From: Candidatus Zipacnadia bacterium
GTDB taxonomy: Bacteria; Armatimonadota; Zipacnadia; Zipacnadales; UBA5352
Direction: 5' to 3'
DNA length: 64,000 nt
Assembly (NCBI GenBank): GCA_029820945.1
Contig: JALGUJ010000005.1
Location: forward strand, 20,588 to 84,587
A model generated the notes under the pieces. It was not told the DNA's origin, did no database searches, and saw only the letters and a program-made list of their open reading frames with translations. The position numbers and the translations under genes are program-made. Each line of letters begins with the position of its first letter. Position 1 is the stretch's first letter. Positions 45,498 through 54,296 of this stretch are shown piece by piece.

Positions 45498-47852
45498 ATG
45501 CTCACGTCCGAACGCAGTGCGACGGCTTCGGTGCTCGGTGCGCTGCTGGCGGCGGGATTTGCCGCGGGCGTTGCGCAGGTGCTGCTGATGCGCGAGCTGC
45601 TGGTGGTGGCCGACGGAAACGAGCTGTCCATGGGCCTGCTGCTGGCGTGCTGGCTGCTGGCGGGCGCCCTGGGCAGCCTGCTCGCGCGCCGGTTGACCGG
45701 GAGCGGAGATGATCCGCGCGGGCCTGCGCTGCGGCTGGCCATGCTGTGCGCGCTCCCCGCCCCGCTGCTGATGATCTCGGTGGCCATCGCCCGGGCCACG
45801 CCATTCGCGCTCAGCAGCCTGGGCGGTCTCTCGGCCGCGCAGGCACCGGCGGTCGGCCCGGTCCTGAGCTGGCTGGCGATCCGGCCGGGCGAGATGCTGG
45901 GCCTGGGGCAGATGGCGTTGGTCGGCGCGCTGGTGGCATTCGGCCCTGCCGCGCTTGATGGCGCGCAGTTCGCGATTGGCTGCGACCTCTACTGCCAGGC
46001 ACGGGGGACCGAGCGCGTGGGCGCGCCCTACGCCGCCGACGCCATCGGGCACCTGGTGGGCGGCGTGCTGCTGGCGACCGCCGTGGTCCTCTTGTTAGAC
46101 CCCTTCACGATGGCGCTGGCGGTCGCGGCGGTCAACGCCGTGGCTGCGCTGGCGCTCGGGGCGGCCTTTCTCGGCATCAGACCGCCCCGGCTCGCGCGCC
46201 TGGGCGCCACGGCGCTGATTGGGCTGGTCACCGCCTCCCTGCTGACCGGCCGCCTCGACGCACTCTCGCTGTGGTGGCGCTGGCACAACCACGACCTGAT
46301 CGCGAGCATCGAGAGCATCTACGGGAACACCGCCATCGTCGTGCAGGAGCCCGACGGCATCTACCTGTACCAGAACGGCGTGTACACCGGTGCCTCCCCG
46401 CCTCTGGTGGGCACCATCGACGAGCTGGTGCACTTCACCATGCTCCAGCACCCGCAGCCGGAGGCGGTGCTGCTGATCGGCGGGGGCATCACGGGGGGCC
46501 TGCGCGAGGTCCTCAAGCACGAGCCGTCGCGCGTGGACTACATCGAGCTGGACGGGACGCTCTTCGAGCTGGCCGAGCGCTGGGCCGCCCCGGGCGATCG
46601 CGCTGCACTCAAGGACCCCCGCGTCAACCTCATGGCCGGTGACGGCCGCCGCTGCGTGGCGCAGGCTGCACGGTGCGGGCGCATCTGGGACGTCGTGCTC
46701 GTGGTGCTCCCCGACCCCTCCACCGCACAGCTCAACCGCTTCTACACGCGCGGCTTCTACGAGGAGCTGGCGGAGGTCCTCGGGCCGGGCGGCGTGGTCG
46801 GCTGGCAGGTGCCCGGCTCCTCGGGCTACTTCAGCCCATCGCTGCTGCGGCTCCACAGGTCGCTGGTGGGCACGGCCGGGCTCGCGTTGGGCAAGCCCGT
46901 CCGCATGCCGGGCGAGAGCACCGTCTGCGTGGCGGGCCCGGCGGCCGAACTGACCGATGACTGGATCGAGCTGCACAGGCGGCTGCGCCGGCGGGGAATC
47001 GAGGCCCGGTACTTCGAGGTCATGCTCTCCGACCGTCTCAGACCCGACAGGCTCCAGGCGGTGGCATCAGCGCTGCATAGCGCTGAGCCCCCAGAGACTA
47101 ACACCGACCTGCGGCCCATCGGCTACTTCCTTGACCAGACCTGGTGGCTGACGCAGCTCCACCCGGCCTCGGCGAGGCTGCTGGGGCGCCTGAGCCGGCT
47201 GCGCCTGGGCGATGCGCTCATCCCGCTGGCCCCGGCGCTGGTAGTGCTGCTCGCACCGGGCTGGCTGCGGGCGGTGCGCACGGCGTGGATCCCCCTGGGG
47301 CTGGCGACGAGCGGCTTCGCGTCGATGTCGCTGGAGCTGGCGCTGCTCTTCGCCTTCCAGGCCTTCTACGGCTACGTCTACCACATGGTGGGCGTGATCA
47401 TCGGGGCCTTCATGGTGGGAGTCGCCTGCGGGAGCATCGCGGCCGACAGATGGCTGCGCGGCAGGGACGCTCAAGCGGCCGGCCGCGCGCTGCCAATCGG
47501 GCTGGCATTCATGGCGGTGGCCTCGCTCGCGCTGGGCCTGGGGTTGCTCGGGATGGTGCGAGCCACGGTGAGCGGCGCACTGGTGGCGCTCTTCCCGCTG
47601 GTCACGGCGCTGATCGGCCTGGCGGTCGGGGTGGTATTCCCGCTGGCGGCGAAGGCCTGGGGCGGGGAGCGCACGGCCCGCGCCGCCGCCGGCCTCTACG
47701 CGGCAGACCTCATCGGCGCCGCCGCCGGAGCCGTCCTGGCCGGGGCCTTCTTCGCGCCCGTGCTCGGGCTCACGGGGACCTGTTGGCTGGCGGCGGCCAT
47801 CGTCGGAGCCGCCGCGCTGCTGCTTGGGGTACGCGCGCTGGCGGGCGACTGA
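45498..47852 (+). CDS. membrane-embedded spermidine synthase-like protein (MFS-speE fusion type)
   Basis: I start this gene at ATG 45498 (784 residues), where the first membrane helix follows directly. An alternative ATG at 45384 has AAGGA 5 nt upstream but adds 38 Cys-containing residues unlike family members. About six hydrophobic helices precede a SAM-binding spermidine synthase-like domain with VLLIGGGITGGLREVLKHE, VDYIELDG and VVLVVLPDPSTAQLNRFYT. A further six or seven helices follow (GFASMSLELALLFAFQAFYGYVY). This architecture is known in uncharacterised 'fused MFS/spermidine synthase' proteins. Aminopropyl transfer is uncertain; no speD is nearby. It ends 7 nt from the convergent hydrolase gene. 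Confidence 0.85.
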   Translation: MLTSERSATASVLGALLAAGFAAGVAQVLLMRELLVVADGNELSMGLLLACWLLAGALGSLLARRLTGSGDDPRGPALRLAMLCALPAPLLMISVAIARATPFALSSLGGLSAAQAPAVGPVLSWLAIRPGEMLGLGQMALVGALVAFGPAALDGAQFAIGCDLYCQARGTERVGAPYAADAIGHLVGGVLLATAVVLLLDPFTMALAVAAVNAVAALALGAAFLGIRPPRLARLGATALIGLVTASLLTGRLDALSLWWRWHNHDLIASIESIYGNTAIVVQEPDGIYLYQNGVYTGASPPLVGTIDELVHFTMLQHPQPEAVLLIGGGITGGLREVLKHEPSRVDYIELDGTLFELAERWAAPGDRAALKDPRVNLMAGDGRRCVAQAARCGRIWDVVLVVLPDPSTAQLNRFYTRGFYEELAEVLGPGGVVGWQVPGSSGYFSPSLLRLHRSLVGTAGLALGKPVRMPGESTVCVAGPAAELTDDWIELHRRLRRRGIEARYFEVMLSDRLRPDRLQAVASALHSAEPPETNTDLRPIGYFLDQTWWLTQLHPASARLLGRLSRLRLGDALIPLAPALVVLLAPGWLRAVRTAWIPLGLATSGFASMSLELALLFAFQAFYGYVYHMVGVIIGAFMVGVACGSIAADRWLRGRDAQAAGRALPIGLAFMAVASLALGLGLLGMVRATVSGALVALFPLVTALIGLAVGVVFPLAAKAWGGERTARAAAGLYAADLIGAAAGAVLAGAFFAPVLGLTGTCWLAAAIVGAAALLLGVRALAGD

Positions 47853-47859
47853 CGAGCCG

Positions 47860-49071
47860 TCACCAGGCCAGGCGGAGCGAACGCGCCTCCTGAGCCGGAG
47901 CGACGGTGAGGACGATCTGCCCCGCCTCGCCCTCGACCGGCCTCGCCCAGTCGCCCTCGCAGACGGCACGCGCCGCCTCCGGGGCGCCGCGCAGAGTCAG
48001 CCGCAACTCCCCGGCGTTGCGAACTCCCAGGAAGAGCCCATCCTCCGGAAGCGGCAGATCGTTCAGGTCGAGCGTCAGCGCGCGCAGGTTCTCGGTCGCC
48101 ACGCTCATGGCTCCCTCGCCCAGCACGATGTCCGCGCGCGCCAGCCGCGTCTCGTCGGCGACGAGCAGGTCCGCCCAGTAGTACGACTTGCTCTCGTCGG
48201 TCACGAGGTGCATCTCGGCCGGCGGGGCCGCGGAGCGCACGTAGCGCGCGCACCAGTCGAGCCCGTACGCCGCCCTGCTCATGTGCCCGCCGCTGAAGAC
48301 GTGCAGGACCGTACCGTGGGCGGGGACGGCGTCGAGCGCCCGGAAGGTGCGCCAGCTCTGCTCCACCGGTATGACGGGGTCACGGTCGCCGTGGGCCAGC
48401 AGGACGGGCAGGTGCGCCAGGTTGGGCATGAAGGTGCGGGGTGATCGGCGCAGGTACTCGAAGTCGATCTCCGGGCTCTCCCCCGGCCTGCCCCCGGTGA
48501 TGGCCTCGACGTCGGCGGCGTAGGCGTTCTGGACCTCCCACCACTCGCGCAGGTCGGTGACGGGGACCCAGGCCGCCACCGCCGCCCACAGATCGGGATA
48601 CTTACCGGCCATCAGCAGCGTCATGTGCCCCCCGCCGGAGTCACCGGTGAGGTAGATGCGATCCCGGTCCACGTTGTAGGCTTGGGCCATGTGCTCGACG
48701 GCGTCGATGATGTCGTGCTGGGCCAGGAGGGAGCCGCCGGCCTGCGTCACGTTCGGGTTGGAGGGCTTGTTGGGACCGCGGAAGTGCGGCAGCACCATGA
48801 GCCAGCCGCGCGCGGCGGCCTCGCCGCCGTACGGCTCCACCCGCTGGCGATAGTCCGCCGACCAGGTGTGCAGCCCCACCAGGAGCGGTGTCGGCTCCCC
48901 TGGGTCGTAGTCATCCGGCACTCCGATGACGACCGGCTGCTCGGCGCCGTCAACGCTTGAGGGGATGGTCGCCTCGGCGAGGGTAAGCCCTGGGATCTCG
49001 GGAAGCGGCTCGGCGGCGAGCAGCCCTGCGCCCACGAGGAGCACCGCCGCGCCAAGAAGCTCGGCGCTCAC
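47860..49071 (-). CDS. secreted alpha/beta hydrolase (prolyl oligopeptidase/esterase type)
   Basis: This 403-residue protein starts at GTG 49071, overlapping the htrA stop (GTGA). A signal peptide (about residues 1-20) leads into an alpha/beta-hydrolase fold with the nucleophile elbow GDSGGG (S145), an acid in AHGDRDPVIP (D231) and His in FSGGHMS (H263). The oxyanion His-like LVGLHTW precedes it. A C-terminal beta-rich extension follows (about 290-403). Family members include feruloyl or acetyl esterases and peptidases. It is the last gene of the riboflavin operon by layout, directly coupled to the HtrA protease, so a periplasmic role is likely; the substrate is unknown. Confidence 0.85.
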   Translation of the reverse strand: MSAELLGAAVLLVGAGLLAAEPLPEIPGLTLAEATIPSSVDGAEQPVVIGVPDDYDPGEPTPLLVGLHTWSADYRQRVEPYGGEAAARGWLMVLPHFRGPNKPSNPNVTQAGGSLLAQHDIIDAVEHMAQAYNVDRDRIYLTGDSGGGHMTLLMAGKYPDLWAAVAAWVPVTDLREWWEVQNAYAADVEAITGGRPGESPEIDFEYLRRSPRTFMPNLAHLPVLLAHGDRDPVIPVEQSWRTFRALDAVPAHGTVLHVFSGGHMSRAAYGLDWCARYVRSAAPPAEMHLVTDESKSYYWADLLVADETRLARADIVLGEGAMSVATENLRALTLDLNDLPLPEDGLFLGVRNAGELRLTLRGAPEAARAVCEGDWARPVEGEAGQIVLTVAPAQEARSLRLAW

Positions 49072-50201
49072 CGGTAGTAACCCTCCGGGACGGTGCCGGC
49101 GGTCACGGACAGCTCCAGCTTCTGCCTTCCGCGCTGCACCTCCAGCATGATGACCTCGCCGATCTCGTGCTTGAAGATGGCGGAGCGCATCTCCTCGTTG
49201 GTCGAGACCGGCTGACCGTCAATCGAGAGGATCACGTCGCCGCTCCGCAGCCCCGCCTGGTCGGCGGGACCTCCGGGCGTGACACCCGTCACGACAATGC
49301 CCTGGTCGGTGGACAGCTCGAAGTAGCGGGCGAGCCCCGCGCTGTTGGGCGTGGGCTCGATGCCCACCCACGGGCCACGCTCAAGGAGGAAGTGCACGAT
49401 CTCCTTGACGTCGTTGATGGGGATGGCGAAGCCGATGCCCACGGAGGCGCCGGTGGGGCTGAAAATCATGGAGTTGATGCCCACGACCTCGCCGGCGAGG
49501 TTTATGAGCGGGCCGCCAGAGTTCCCCTGGTTGATGGAGGCGTCGGTCTGGATGAGATTGCGGGGCGGCGGGTTCGGTCCGCCGCCGATGGCGCGCCGCC
49601 CCTGCGCGCTCACCACGCCAACCGTGACGGTGTGGTCAAAGGCGAAGGGGTGGCCGATGGCCACCACGCGCTCGCCGAGCCTCAACTGGTCCGAGTCTCC
49701 CAGCGTGGCGGTGGGCAGATCGGCGGCATCGCCCTGCAGCTCAAGGACGGCCACGTCGTAGGCGCTGTCCATGCCCAGGGGCTCTCCGCCGAACTCCCCT
49801 CCGTCGCGCGTTTTCACCGTGATCTGCTGGGCGTCGCCGACGACATGGGCGTTGGTGAGTATCAGCGTGCGACCGTTGTAGTCGAAGACGAAGCCGCTGC
49901 CCATGCCCTGCTGCACGCGCGGCCCGCCGAAGAAGAACTCGAATGGGGTCTCAGGCTCCCGCACCATGGTGGCGACGATCTTGACGACGGCGGGATCGGC
50001 CTGCTGCACCGCCTGCACGATCGCGTCCTCGTCGGTCAGCACGCTGACGACGGGCCGCTGGGCGGGGGGAGGTGCGCCACCATCCTCATCCGGCAGCGAG
50101 CTGACCCAGTAGTAGGCGCCGCCCACCCCTCCGGCGACGCCCGCAACGAAGGCGACAACCAGAAGGCCCGCGATCAACCACGCGATCGATCGACTGCCCA
50201 T
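49068..50201 (-). CDS. HtrA/DegP-type serine protease with one PDZ domain
   Basis: This 377-residue protein has an N-terminal membrane helix (about 7-30) and a Pro-rich linker. A trypsin-like domain carries the triad H119 (LTNAHVVG), D149 (YDVAVLEL) and S228 (QGNSGGPL). One PDZ domain follows (TPGGPADQAGLRSGDVILSIDG). Length and layout match DegS-like single-PDZ proteases, which cleave misfolded or regulatory proteins in the periplasm. ATG 50201 has only a distant GGAG. It lies 9 nt after ribH and overlaps the next gene by 4 nt, so it is cotranscribed with riboflavin genes, which is not its usual context. Confidence 0.93.
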   Translation of the reverse strand: MGSRSIAWLIAGLLVVAFVAGVAGGVGGAYYWVSSLPDEDGGAPPPAQRPVVSVLTDEDAIVQAVQQADPAVVKIVATMVREPETPFEFFFGGPRVQQGMGSGFVFDYNGRTLILTNAHVVGDAQQITVKTRDGGEFGGEPLGMDSAYDVAVLELQGDAADLPTATLGDSDQLRLGERVVAIGHPFAFDHTVTVGVVSAQGRRAIGGGPNPPPRNLIQTDASINQGNSGGPLINLAGEVVGINSMIFSPTGASVGIGFAIPINDVKEIVHFLLERGPWVGIEPTPNSAGLARYFELSTDQGIVVTGVTPGGPADQAGLRSGDVILSIDGQPVSTNEEMRSAIFKHEIGEVIMLEVQRGRQKLELSVTAGTVPEGYYR

Positions 50202-50210
50202 GTCGCGATT

Positions 50211-50675
50211 TCACTCCAGCTCCTGCAGAAGTCTCGCCGTCTCGATGGCGGACTGACCGGCCTCAAAGCCGCGGTTGGTCAGGCGGGTGCCGGCCCTCTC
50301 GATGGCCTGCTCGATGGTCTCAGTGGTGATGACGCCGAAGATGATGGGCACGCCGGTCTCCAGTGAGGCGCTGGACACCCCTCGCGCGACCTGGCCGGCG
50401 ACGTAGTCGAAGTGTGAGGTGGCCCCGCGGATGACCGCCCCGAGCGCGATGACCGCGTCGAAGCGCCCGCCTGCGGCCATCTTCCGCGCCACCAGCGGTA
50501 TCTCGAACGCACCCGGCACCCAGGCGACCTCGATGTCCTCGTCCGCCACTCCGTGACGCTTGAGCGCGTCGAGGCAGCCGTCGAGAATGCGGTGTGTGAT
50601 GAAGTTGTTGAAACGAGACACCACCAGGCCGAACGTGAGGCCGCTGCCATCGATCTGGACGTCATGGACCTTCAT
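50211..50675 (-). CDS. ribH: 6,7-dimethyl-8-ribityllumazine synthase
   Basis: This 154-residue protein starts at ATG 50675 behind GGAGGTGA; a GTG three codons earlier lies inside that site. It has SRFN near the N-terminus, [24 protein letters not shown] and [16 protein letters not shown] in the order and spacing of lumazine synthase. The His of TSHFDYV is the catalytic residue. It condenses DHBP with the pyrimidine intermediate to give lumazine. It overlaps ribBA by 14 nt. Confidence 0.97.
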   Translation of the reverse strand: MKVHDVQIDGSGLTFGLVVSRFNNFITHRILDGCLDALKRHGVADEDIEVAWVPGAFEIPLVARKMAAGGRFDAVIALGAVIRGATSHFDYVAGQVARGVSSASLETGVPIIFGVITTETIEQAIERAGTRLTNRGFEAGQSAIETARLLQELE

Positions 50676-51939
50676 CGCCGTCACCTCCGCGGCGTTCTCC
50701 GAGCGCCTGGTCCGCGTCGTCCGGCTCCGCCGCCTCGTTCCGGCGGACCAGGTGCCCGAGCTTGTCCCGCTTGGTGCACAGGTACTCCTCGTAGTAGCCG
50801 CTCTTCGGCGCCTCTAGCGGCACACGCTCAACGACCTCCAGCCCGTAGGCCTCCATCGCCGTGAACTTGGCCGGGTTGTTGGTCATCAGCCGCATCCGGG
50901 TAATGCCGAGGTCGCGCAGCACCTGAGCGCCGATGCCGTAGTCACGCCGGTCGGCGGGAAAGCCCAGGGCCTCGTTCGCCTCGACGGTGTCCAGCCCCGC
51001 CTCCTGCAGGTGGTAGGCGCGGATCTTGTTGACCAGCCCGATACCGCGGCCCTCGTGGCTCGCGATGTAGACCACCACGCCGGGCGGCTCCGACGCGATG
51101 CGCTCGAGGGCCGAGTGGAGCTGCCAGCCGCAGTCGCACTTGAGCGATCCGAGGATGTCGCCGGTCACGCACCCTGAGTGGACACGCACCAGCGGCGCAT
51201 CCGCCTCGTCGAGGTCACCGCTGACTACCGCCACGTAGTCGCGGTCGTCCACCGAGGAGGTATAGATAATCGCCCTGAACTCGCCCCAGTGCGTGGGTAG
51301 CGACGCCTCGGCCTCGCGCGTGATCAGCCGCTCGGTCTTGCTGCGGTAGCGGATCAGGTCCGCGATGGTGGTGACGGCGATGCCTAACTCCTCGCCCAGA
51401 TCTATCAGCTCGTCCATGTTGGCCGCGGAGCCGTCCTCGCGCAGGATCTGAGCCATGACGCCCGCGGGGGCCAGCCCCGCCAGCCGGGCCAGGTCCACGG
51501 CCGCCTCCGTGTGTCCCACGCGCTTGAGCACACCACCCTCAGCAGCGCGGATGGGGAAGACGTGCCCGGGCCGCACCAGGTACTCCGGCCGCGTGTCCGG
51601 GTCGATGAGCGTCTGGATAGTCAGCGCTCGGTCGCGCGCGGTGTCGCCGGTCTCCATGCCCCAGCGCGCATCCACCGACACGGCGAAGGCGGTCTTGCCG
51701 CCGCCCCAGCCGTCGGGCGACATCGGCGTGAGCCCAAGCTGCTTCACCCGCTGCGGCGTGAGCGCCACGCACATCGTTCCCCGCGCGATGCGCATCATCT
51801 CATTGATCGAGTCGCTCTCCGCGAACTCCGCGGCCATGACCAGGTCGCCCGTGCTCGCCTCGCCCTCGTCATCGACCACGATCACCATCTGGCCCCGGGA
51901 GATCCGCTCAACTGCCTCCTCTGTGGTCGCCAGCGCCAT
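50662..51939 (-). CDS. ribBA: RibBA-type protein: GTP cyclohydrolase II with degenerate DHBP synthase domain
   Basis: This 425-residue fusion has a RibB-like domain (1-200) and a GTP cyclohydrolase II domain (205-400). The RibA half is complete: zinc ligands C257, C268 and C270 ([17 protein letters not shown]), [20 protein letters not shown] and TNNPAKF. The RibB half keeps the fold ([34 protein letters not shown]). However, the acidic loop that reads RENEGD in active enzymes is EASTGD (A28, T30), and the CE pair in VICEI is A163-Q164. DHBP synthesis is thus probably lost, while formation of the pyrimidine from GTP remains. Another ribB would be needed. ATG 51939 has GAGGAG close by. It is 16 nt after ribE. 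Confidence 0.95.
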   Translation of the reverse strand: MALATTEEAVERISRGQMVIVVDDEGEASTGDLVMAAEFAESDSINEMMRIARGTMCVALTPQRVKQLGLTPMSPDGWGGGKTAFAVSVDARWGMETGDTARDRALTIQTLIDPDTRPEYLVRPGHVFPIRAAEGGVLKRVGHTEAAVDLARLAGLAPAGVMAQILREDGSAANMDELIDLGEELGIAVTTIADLIRYRSKTERLITREAEASLPTHWGEFRAIIYTSSVDDRDYVAVVSGDLDEADAPLVRVHSGCVTGDILGSLKCDCGWQLHSALERIASEPPGVVVYIASHEGRGIGLVNKIRAYHLQEAGLDTVEANEALGFPADRRDYGIGAQVLRDLGITRMRLMTNNPAKFTAMEAYGLEVVERVPLEAPKSGYYEEYLCTKRDKLGHLVRRNEAAEPDDADQALGERRGGDGDEGP

Positions 51940-51955
51940 AGCTCCTCATGCCCGT

Positions 51956-52603
51956 TCAAGTGTCTGATATGAAGCCGTGCTCGGCGAGGAACTCGCTGGA
52001 GAGGCCTTCTCCCGCCTCCCCGCCGACGAGCCGCTCCACGTACTTCGCCAGGATATCCGTCTCTACGTTAACTCGCCGGCCCTCGCGCGCCGTGCCCAGC
52101 GTGGTGTTCGCCAGCGTGTGCGGAATGATCGCCACCCCGAAGACGCTCCGGGAGATGTCGGTGACCGTCAGGCTAATGCCGTCCACCGCGATGCTGCCCT
52201 TCTCCGCCACGTAGCGCGCGTAGGCCGCGGGTATACGGAACCACAGCCACACAGTGCCGCCCTCGTCTCTGCGCGCGGTGAGAGTCCCGACGCAATCGAC
52301 GTGGCCCTGCACGAAGTGCCCGCCCAGCCTGTCGCCCATCGCCAGGGCGCGTTCGAGGTTCACGGACGCACCCGGTCTTAGCTCCCCGATGGTCGTGCGC
52401 TCGAGCGTCTCAGCGCCGGCGTGGCAGACAAAGCCGCGCGCCGCGGGGCGCTCGACGGTCAGGCAGGCCCCATTGACCGCAATGCTCTCGCCCACCTCGG
52501 CGGCCGACCCGACCGCGGGCGCCTCAACCTCCAGATCCACGCCACCCCTGGAGGAGCGCGCAGCCCGGATGGTCCCCATTTCCTCTATCAGTCCGGTGAA
52601 CAT
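51956..52603 (-). CDS. ribE: riboflavin synthase, alpha subunit type
   Basis: This 215-residue protein begins MFTGLIEEMG, as riboflavin synthases do. It shows the internal duplication of two lumazine-binding barrels: GESIAVNGACLTV with GGHFVQGHVDCVG in the first, and KGSIAVDGISLTV in the second. It converts two lumazines to riboflavin. ATG 52603 lies within the end of ribD (16-nt overlap) and has AGGAG close upstream. The N-terminal Phe2 and the Cys of NGAC expected for activity are present. Confidence 0.96.
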   Translation of the reverse strand: MFTGLIEEMGTIRAARSSRGGVDLEVEAPAVGSAAEVGESIAVNGACLTVERPAARGFVCHAGAETLERTTIGELRPGASVNLERALAMGDRLGGHFVQGHVDCVGTLTARRDEGGTVWLWFRIPAAYARYVAEKGSIAVDGISLTVTDISRSVFGVAIIPHTLANTTLGTAREGRRVNVETDILAKYVERLVGGEAGEGLSSEFLAEHGFISDT

Positions 52604-53706
52604 GGCTCCTCGTTCGCGGGGCTGACGCGGCCCTCGACCAGCAGGTCGCGGCCGACATGGCGCACGGACAGGTCACTCAGCCCAAAGGCGTCCTCGACGC
52701 GCTCGGCGCCGAATCCGCCGACCGCTGGTACCGCACTCTCTCCGCCGATGACGATGGGCGCGTAGAAGAGCGCGACCCGGTCCACGACCCTTGCCGCGAG
52801 CGCGCCCCACGCCAGCCCGGCGCCACCCTCAAGCAGCACGCTCAGCGTGCCCCGCCGCCCAAGCTCAGCCATCAGCGCAGGCAGAGCCACGCGTCCCTCG
52901 CGCTCGGGCAGCCTGATGACCTCCGCGCCCGCCGCCACGAGCGCATCGACACGCTCCTGCGGCGCCGCCTCCGTGCACGCCACCAGACAGCCCGCATCGC
53001 TGCCACCAGATACCACGGCCGCGGCCGGTGGCGTCCGGGCGCTGCTGTCCGCGACGACGCGCAGGGCGTCCCGGCCATCCGGCACGCCGCGCGTTGTGAG
53101 CGCGGGGTCGTCGGCCAGCACGGTGCCGACGCCGACCATCACCGCGTCGGCCCGGTTGCGCATCTCATGCACGAGCCGGCGGGAGTCCTCGCCCGTGATC
53201 CACCGCGAATGCCCCGAGCGAGTGGCGATCTTCCCATCGAGGCTCATCCCGAGCTTCAGCGTTACCAGCGGCACGCCCGTGCGCCGGTGCTTGACGTAGG
53301 GCTCGAGCAGTCGCTCCGCCTCATCGCGCAGGAGCCCGTCAACCACCTCGACACCGGCGGCTCGCAGCGTCGCCGCGCCGGCACCAGCGCACCGCGGATC
53401 GGGATCCGGCATGGCGTAGACCACGCGCCTGATCCCGGCCTCGATGATAGCGTCCGTGCACGGCGGAGTCCGCCCGTGGTGGCAGCAGGGCTCGAGCGTG
53501 ACGTAGATCTCGGCGCCAACCGCGGCTTCCCCCGCATTGCCGAGCGCGATTCGCTCCGCGTGCGGCTCCCCGGCGCGGCGGTGCCAGCCCTCGCCGACCA
53601 CAACGCCGCCGCGCGCGACGACCGCCCCGACGGCGGGATTGGGCGATGTGCGGCCCAGGCCGCGCGAGGCCAGCTCCAGCGCCCGATGCATGAGCGCCTC
53701 GCTCAC
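52588..53706 (-). CDS. ribD: bifunctional diaminohydroxyphosphoribosylaminopyrimidine deaminase / reductase
   Basis: This 372-residue protein has the zinc deaminase domain first: PHAERIAL (H49, E51) and LEPCCHHGRTPPC with ligands C74 and C83. The reductase domain follows, with LKLGMSLDGKIAT, SRWITGEDSRRLVH and VMVGVGTVLADDP. It catalyses steps two and three of riboflavin synthesis from the GTP cyclohydrolase product. The start is GTG 53706, overlapping the stop of the small membrane-protein gene by 4 nt. Confidence 0.96.
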   Translation of the reverse strand: MSEALMHRALELASRGLGRTSPNPAVGAVVARGGVVVGEGWHRRAGEPHAERIALGNAGEAAVGAEIYVTLEPCCHHGRTPPCTDAIIEAGIRRVVYAMPDPDPRCAGAGAATLRAAGVEVVDGLLRDEAERLLEPYVKHRRTGVPLVTLKLGMSLDGKIATRSGHSRWITGEDSRRLVHEMRNRADAVMVGVGTVLADDPALTTRGVPDGRDALRVVADSSARTPPAAAVVSGGSDAGCLVACTEAAPQERVDALVAAGAEVIRLPEREGRVALPALMAELGRRGTLSVLLEGGAGLAWGALAARVVDRVALFYAPIVIGGESAVPAVGGFGAERVEDAFGLSDLSVRHVGRDLLVEGRVSPANEEPCSPD

Positions 53707-54089
53707 GTGCGCGGCACCTGCCCCCCGCGGCTCTGCTCCAGCGTACGAATGTACATGCTCAGGCGCCGGAACCTCTCCGCCCGCCTGCGCCCGTAGGTGC
53801 CCCTAAGCAGCGACAGGTCGGCCACCGCCATAGCCATGGCGCCGAGCGCCATAAGCAGGCACAGGCCCCAGTACGCGAAAGCCCCCTGAGCCGTCGAAAA
53901 CTCGATGCGGGCGCCCAGCGCGATCAGCACGAGCAGCAGCACCAGGTCCACCGCCGAGGCGACCCGCAACACCATCTGACGACGCGTTATCAGGTGTCCG
54001 CCGGCCGCGTATCTGCGCCACTCCCAGAACAGACGCGCCAGGAGCAGGAACGCCAGCAACCCCAGTGCGCCGGCAAACCATTGAGCCAT
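53703..54089 (-). CDS. small three-helix membrane protein, first gene of the rib operon
   Basis: This 128-residue protein starts at ATG 54089, 7 nt after GGAGG. Hydrophobic stretches at about 4-22, 45-63 and 70-92 predict three membrane helices, with a basic C-terminal tail (RRRAERFRRLSMYIRTLEQ). I recognise no family. It is translationally coupled to ribD and follows the operon promoter by only about 20 nt. A flavin or precursor transport role is tempting from context, but three helices alone do not match known riboflavin transporters such as RibU or RibM. Confidence 0.75.
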   Translation of the reverse strand: MAQWFAGALGLLAFLLLARLFWEWRRYAAGGHLITRRQMVLRVASAVDLVLLLVLIALGARIEFSTAQGAFAYWGLCLLMALGAMAMAVADLSLLRGTYGRRRAERFRRLSMYIRTLEQSRGGQVPRT

Positions 54090-54113
54090 CTCGAGACCTC
54101 CCGCATCGCGGCG

Positions 54114-54143
54114 ATGATAGCACAAACCGACGGAGGGGGGCAA
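54114..54143 (-). promoter_or_regulatory. sigma70-type promoter for the riboflavin operon
   Basis: On the minus strand TTGCCC (54143-54138) and TATCAT (54119-54114) are 18 nt apart. The leader to ATG 54089 would be about 20 nt, too short for an FMN riboswitch, and no RFN-element sequence is visible. Confidence 0.55.
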
Positions 54144-54296
54144 GATCGGGCCGGTGCGGGGCCTGCGCCCGCGGCCGGACCCGCAGAGCCCGGAGCGCGC
54201 CGCCGGGCCGCCGGGTTCGACGCTCCGTAGCACACGGGTTGGCAGGTTTCCCGGCATCGGCGGCGAAGAACTGCGCCGGAAGAGGGGCCCCAGCTC

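Noticed and set aside
54090..54296. FMN riboswitch ahead of the rib operon
   Set aside because: No RFN-element consensus is visible, and the promoter places transcription start only about 20 nt before the first codon.
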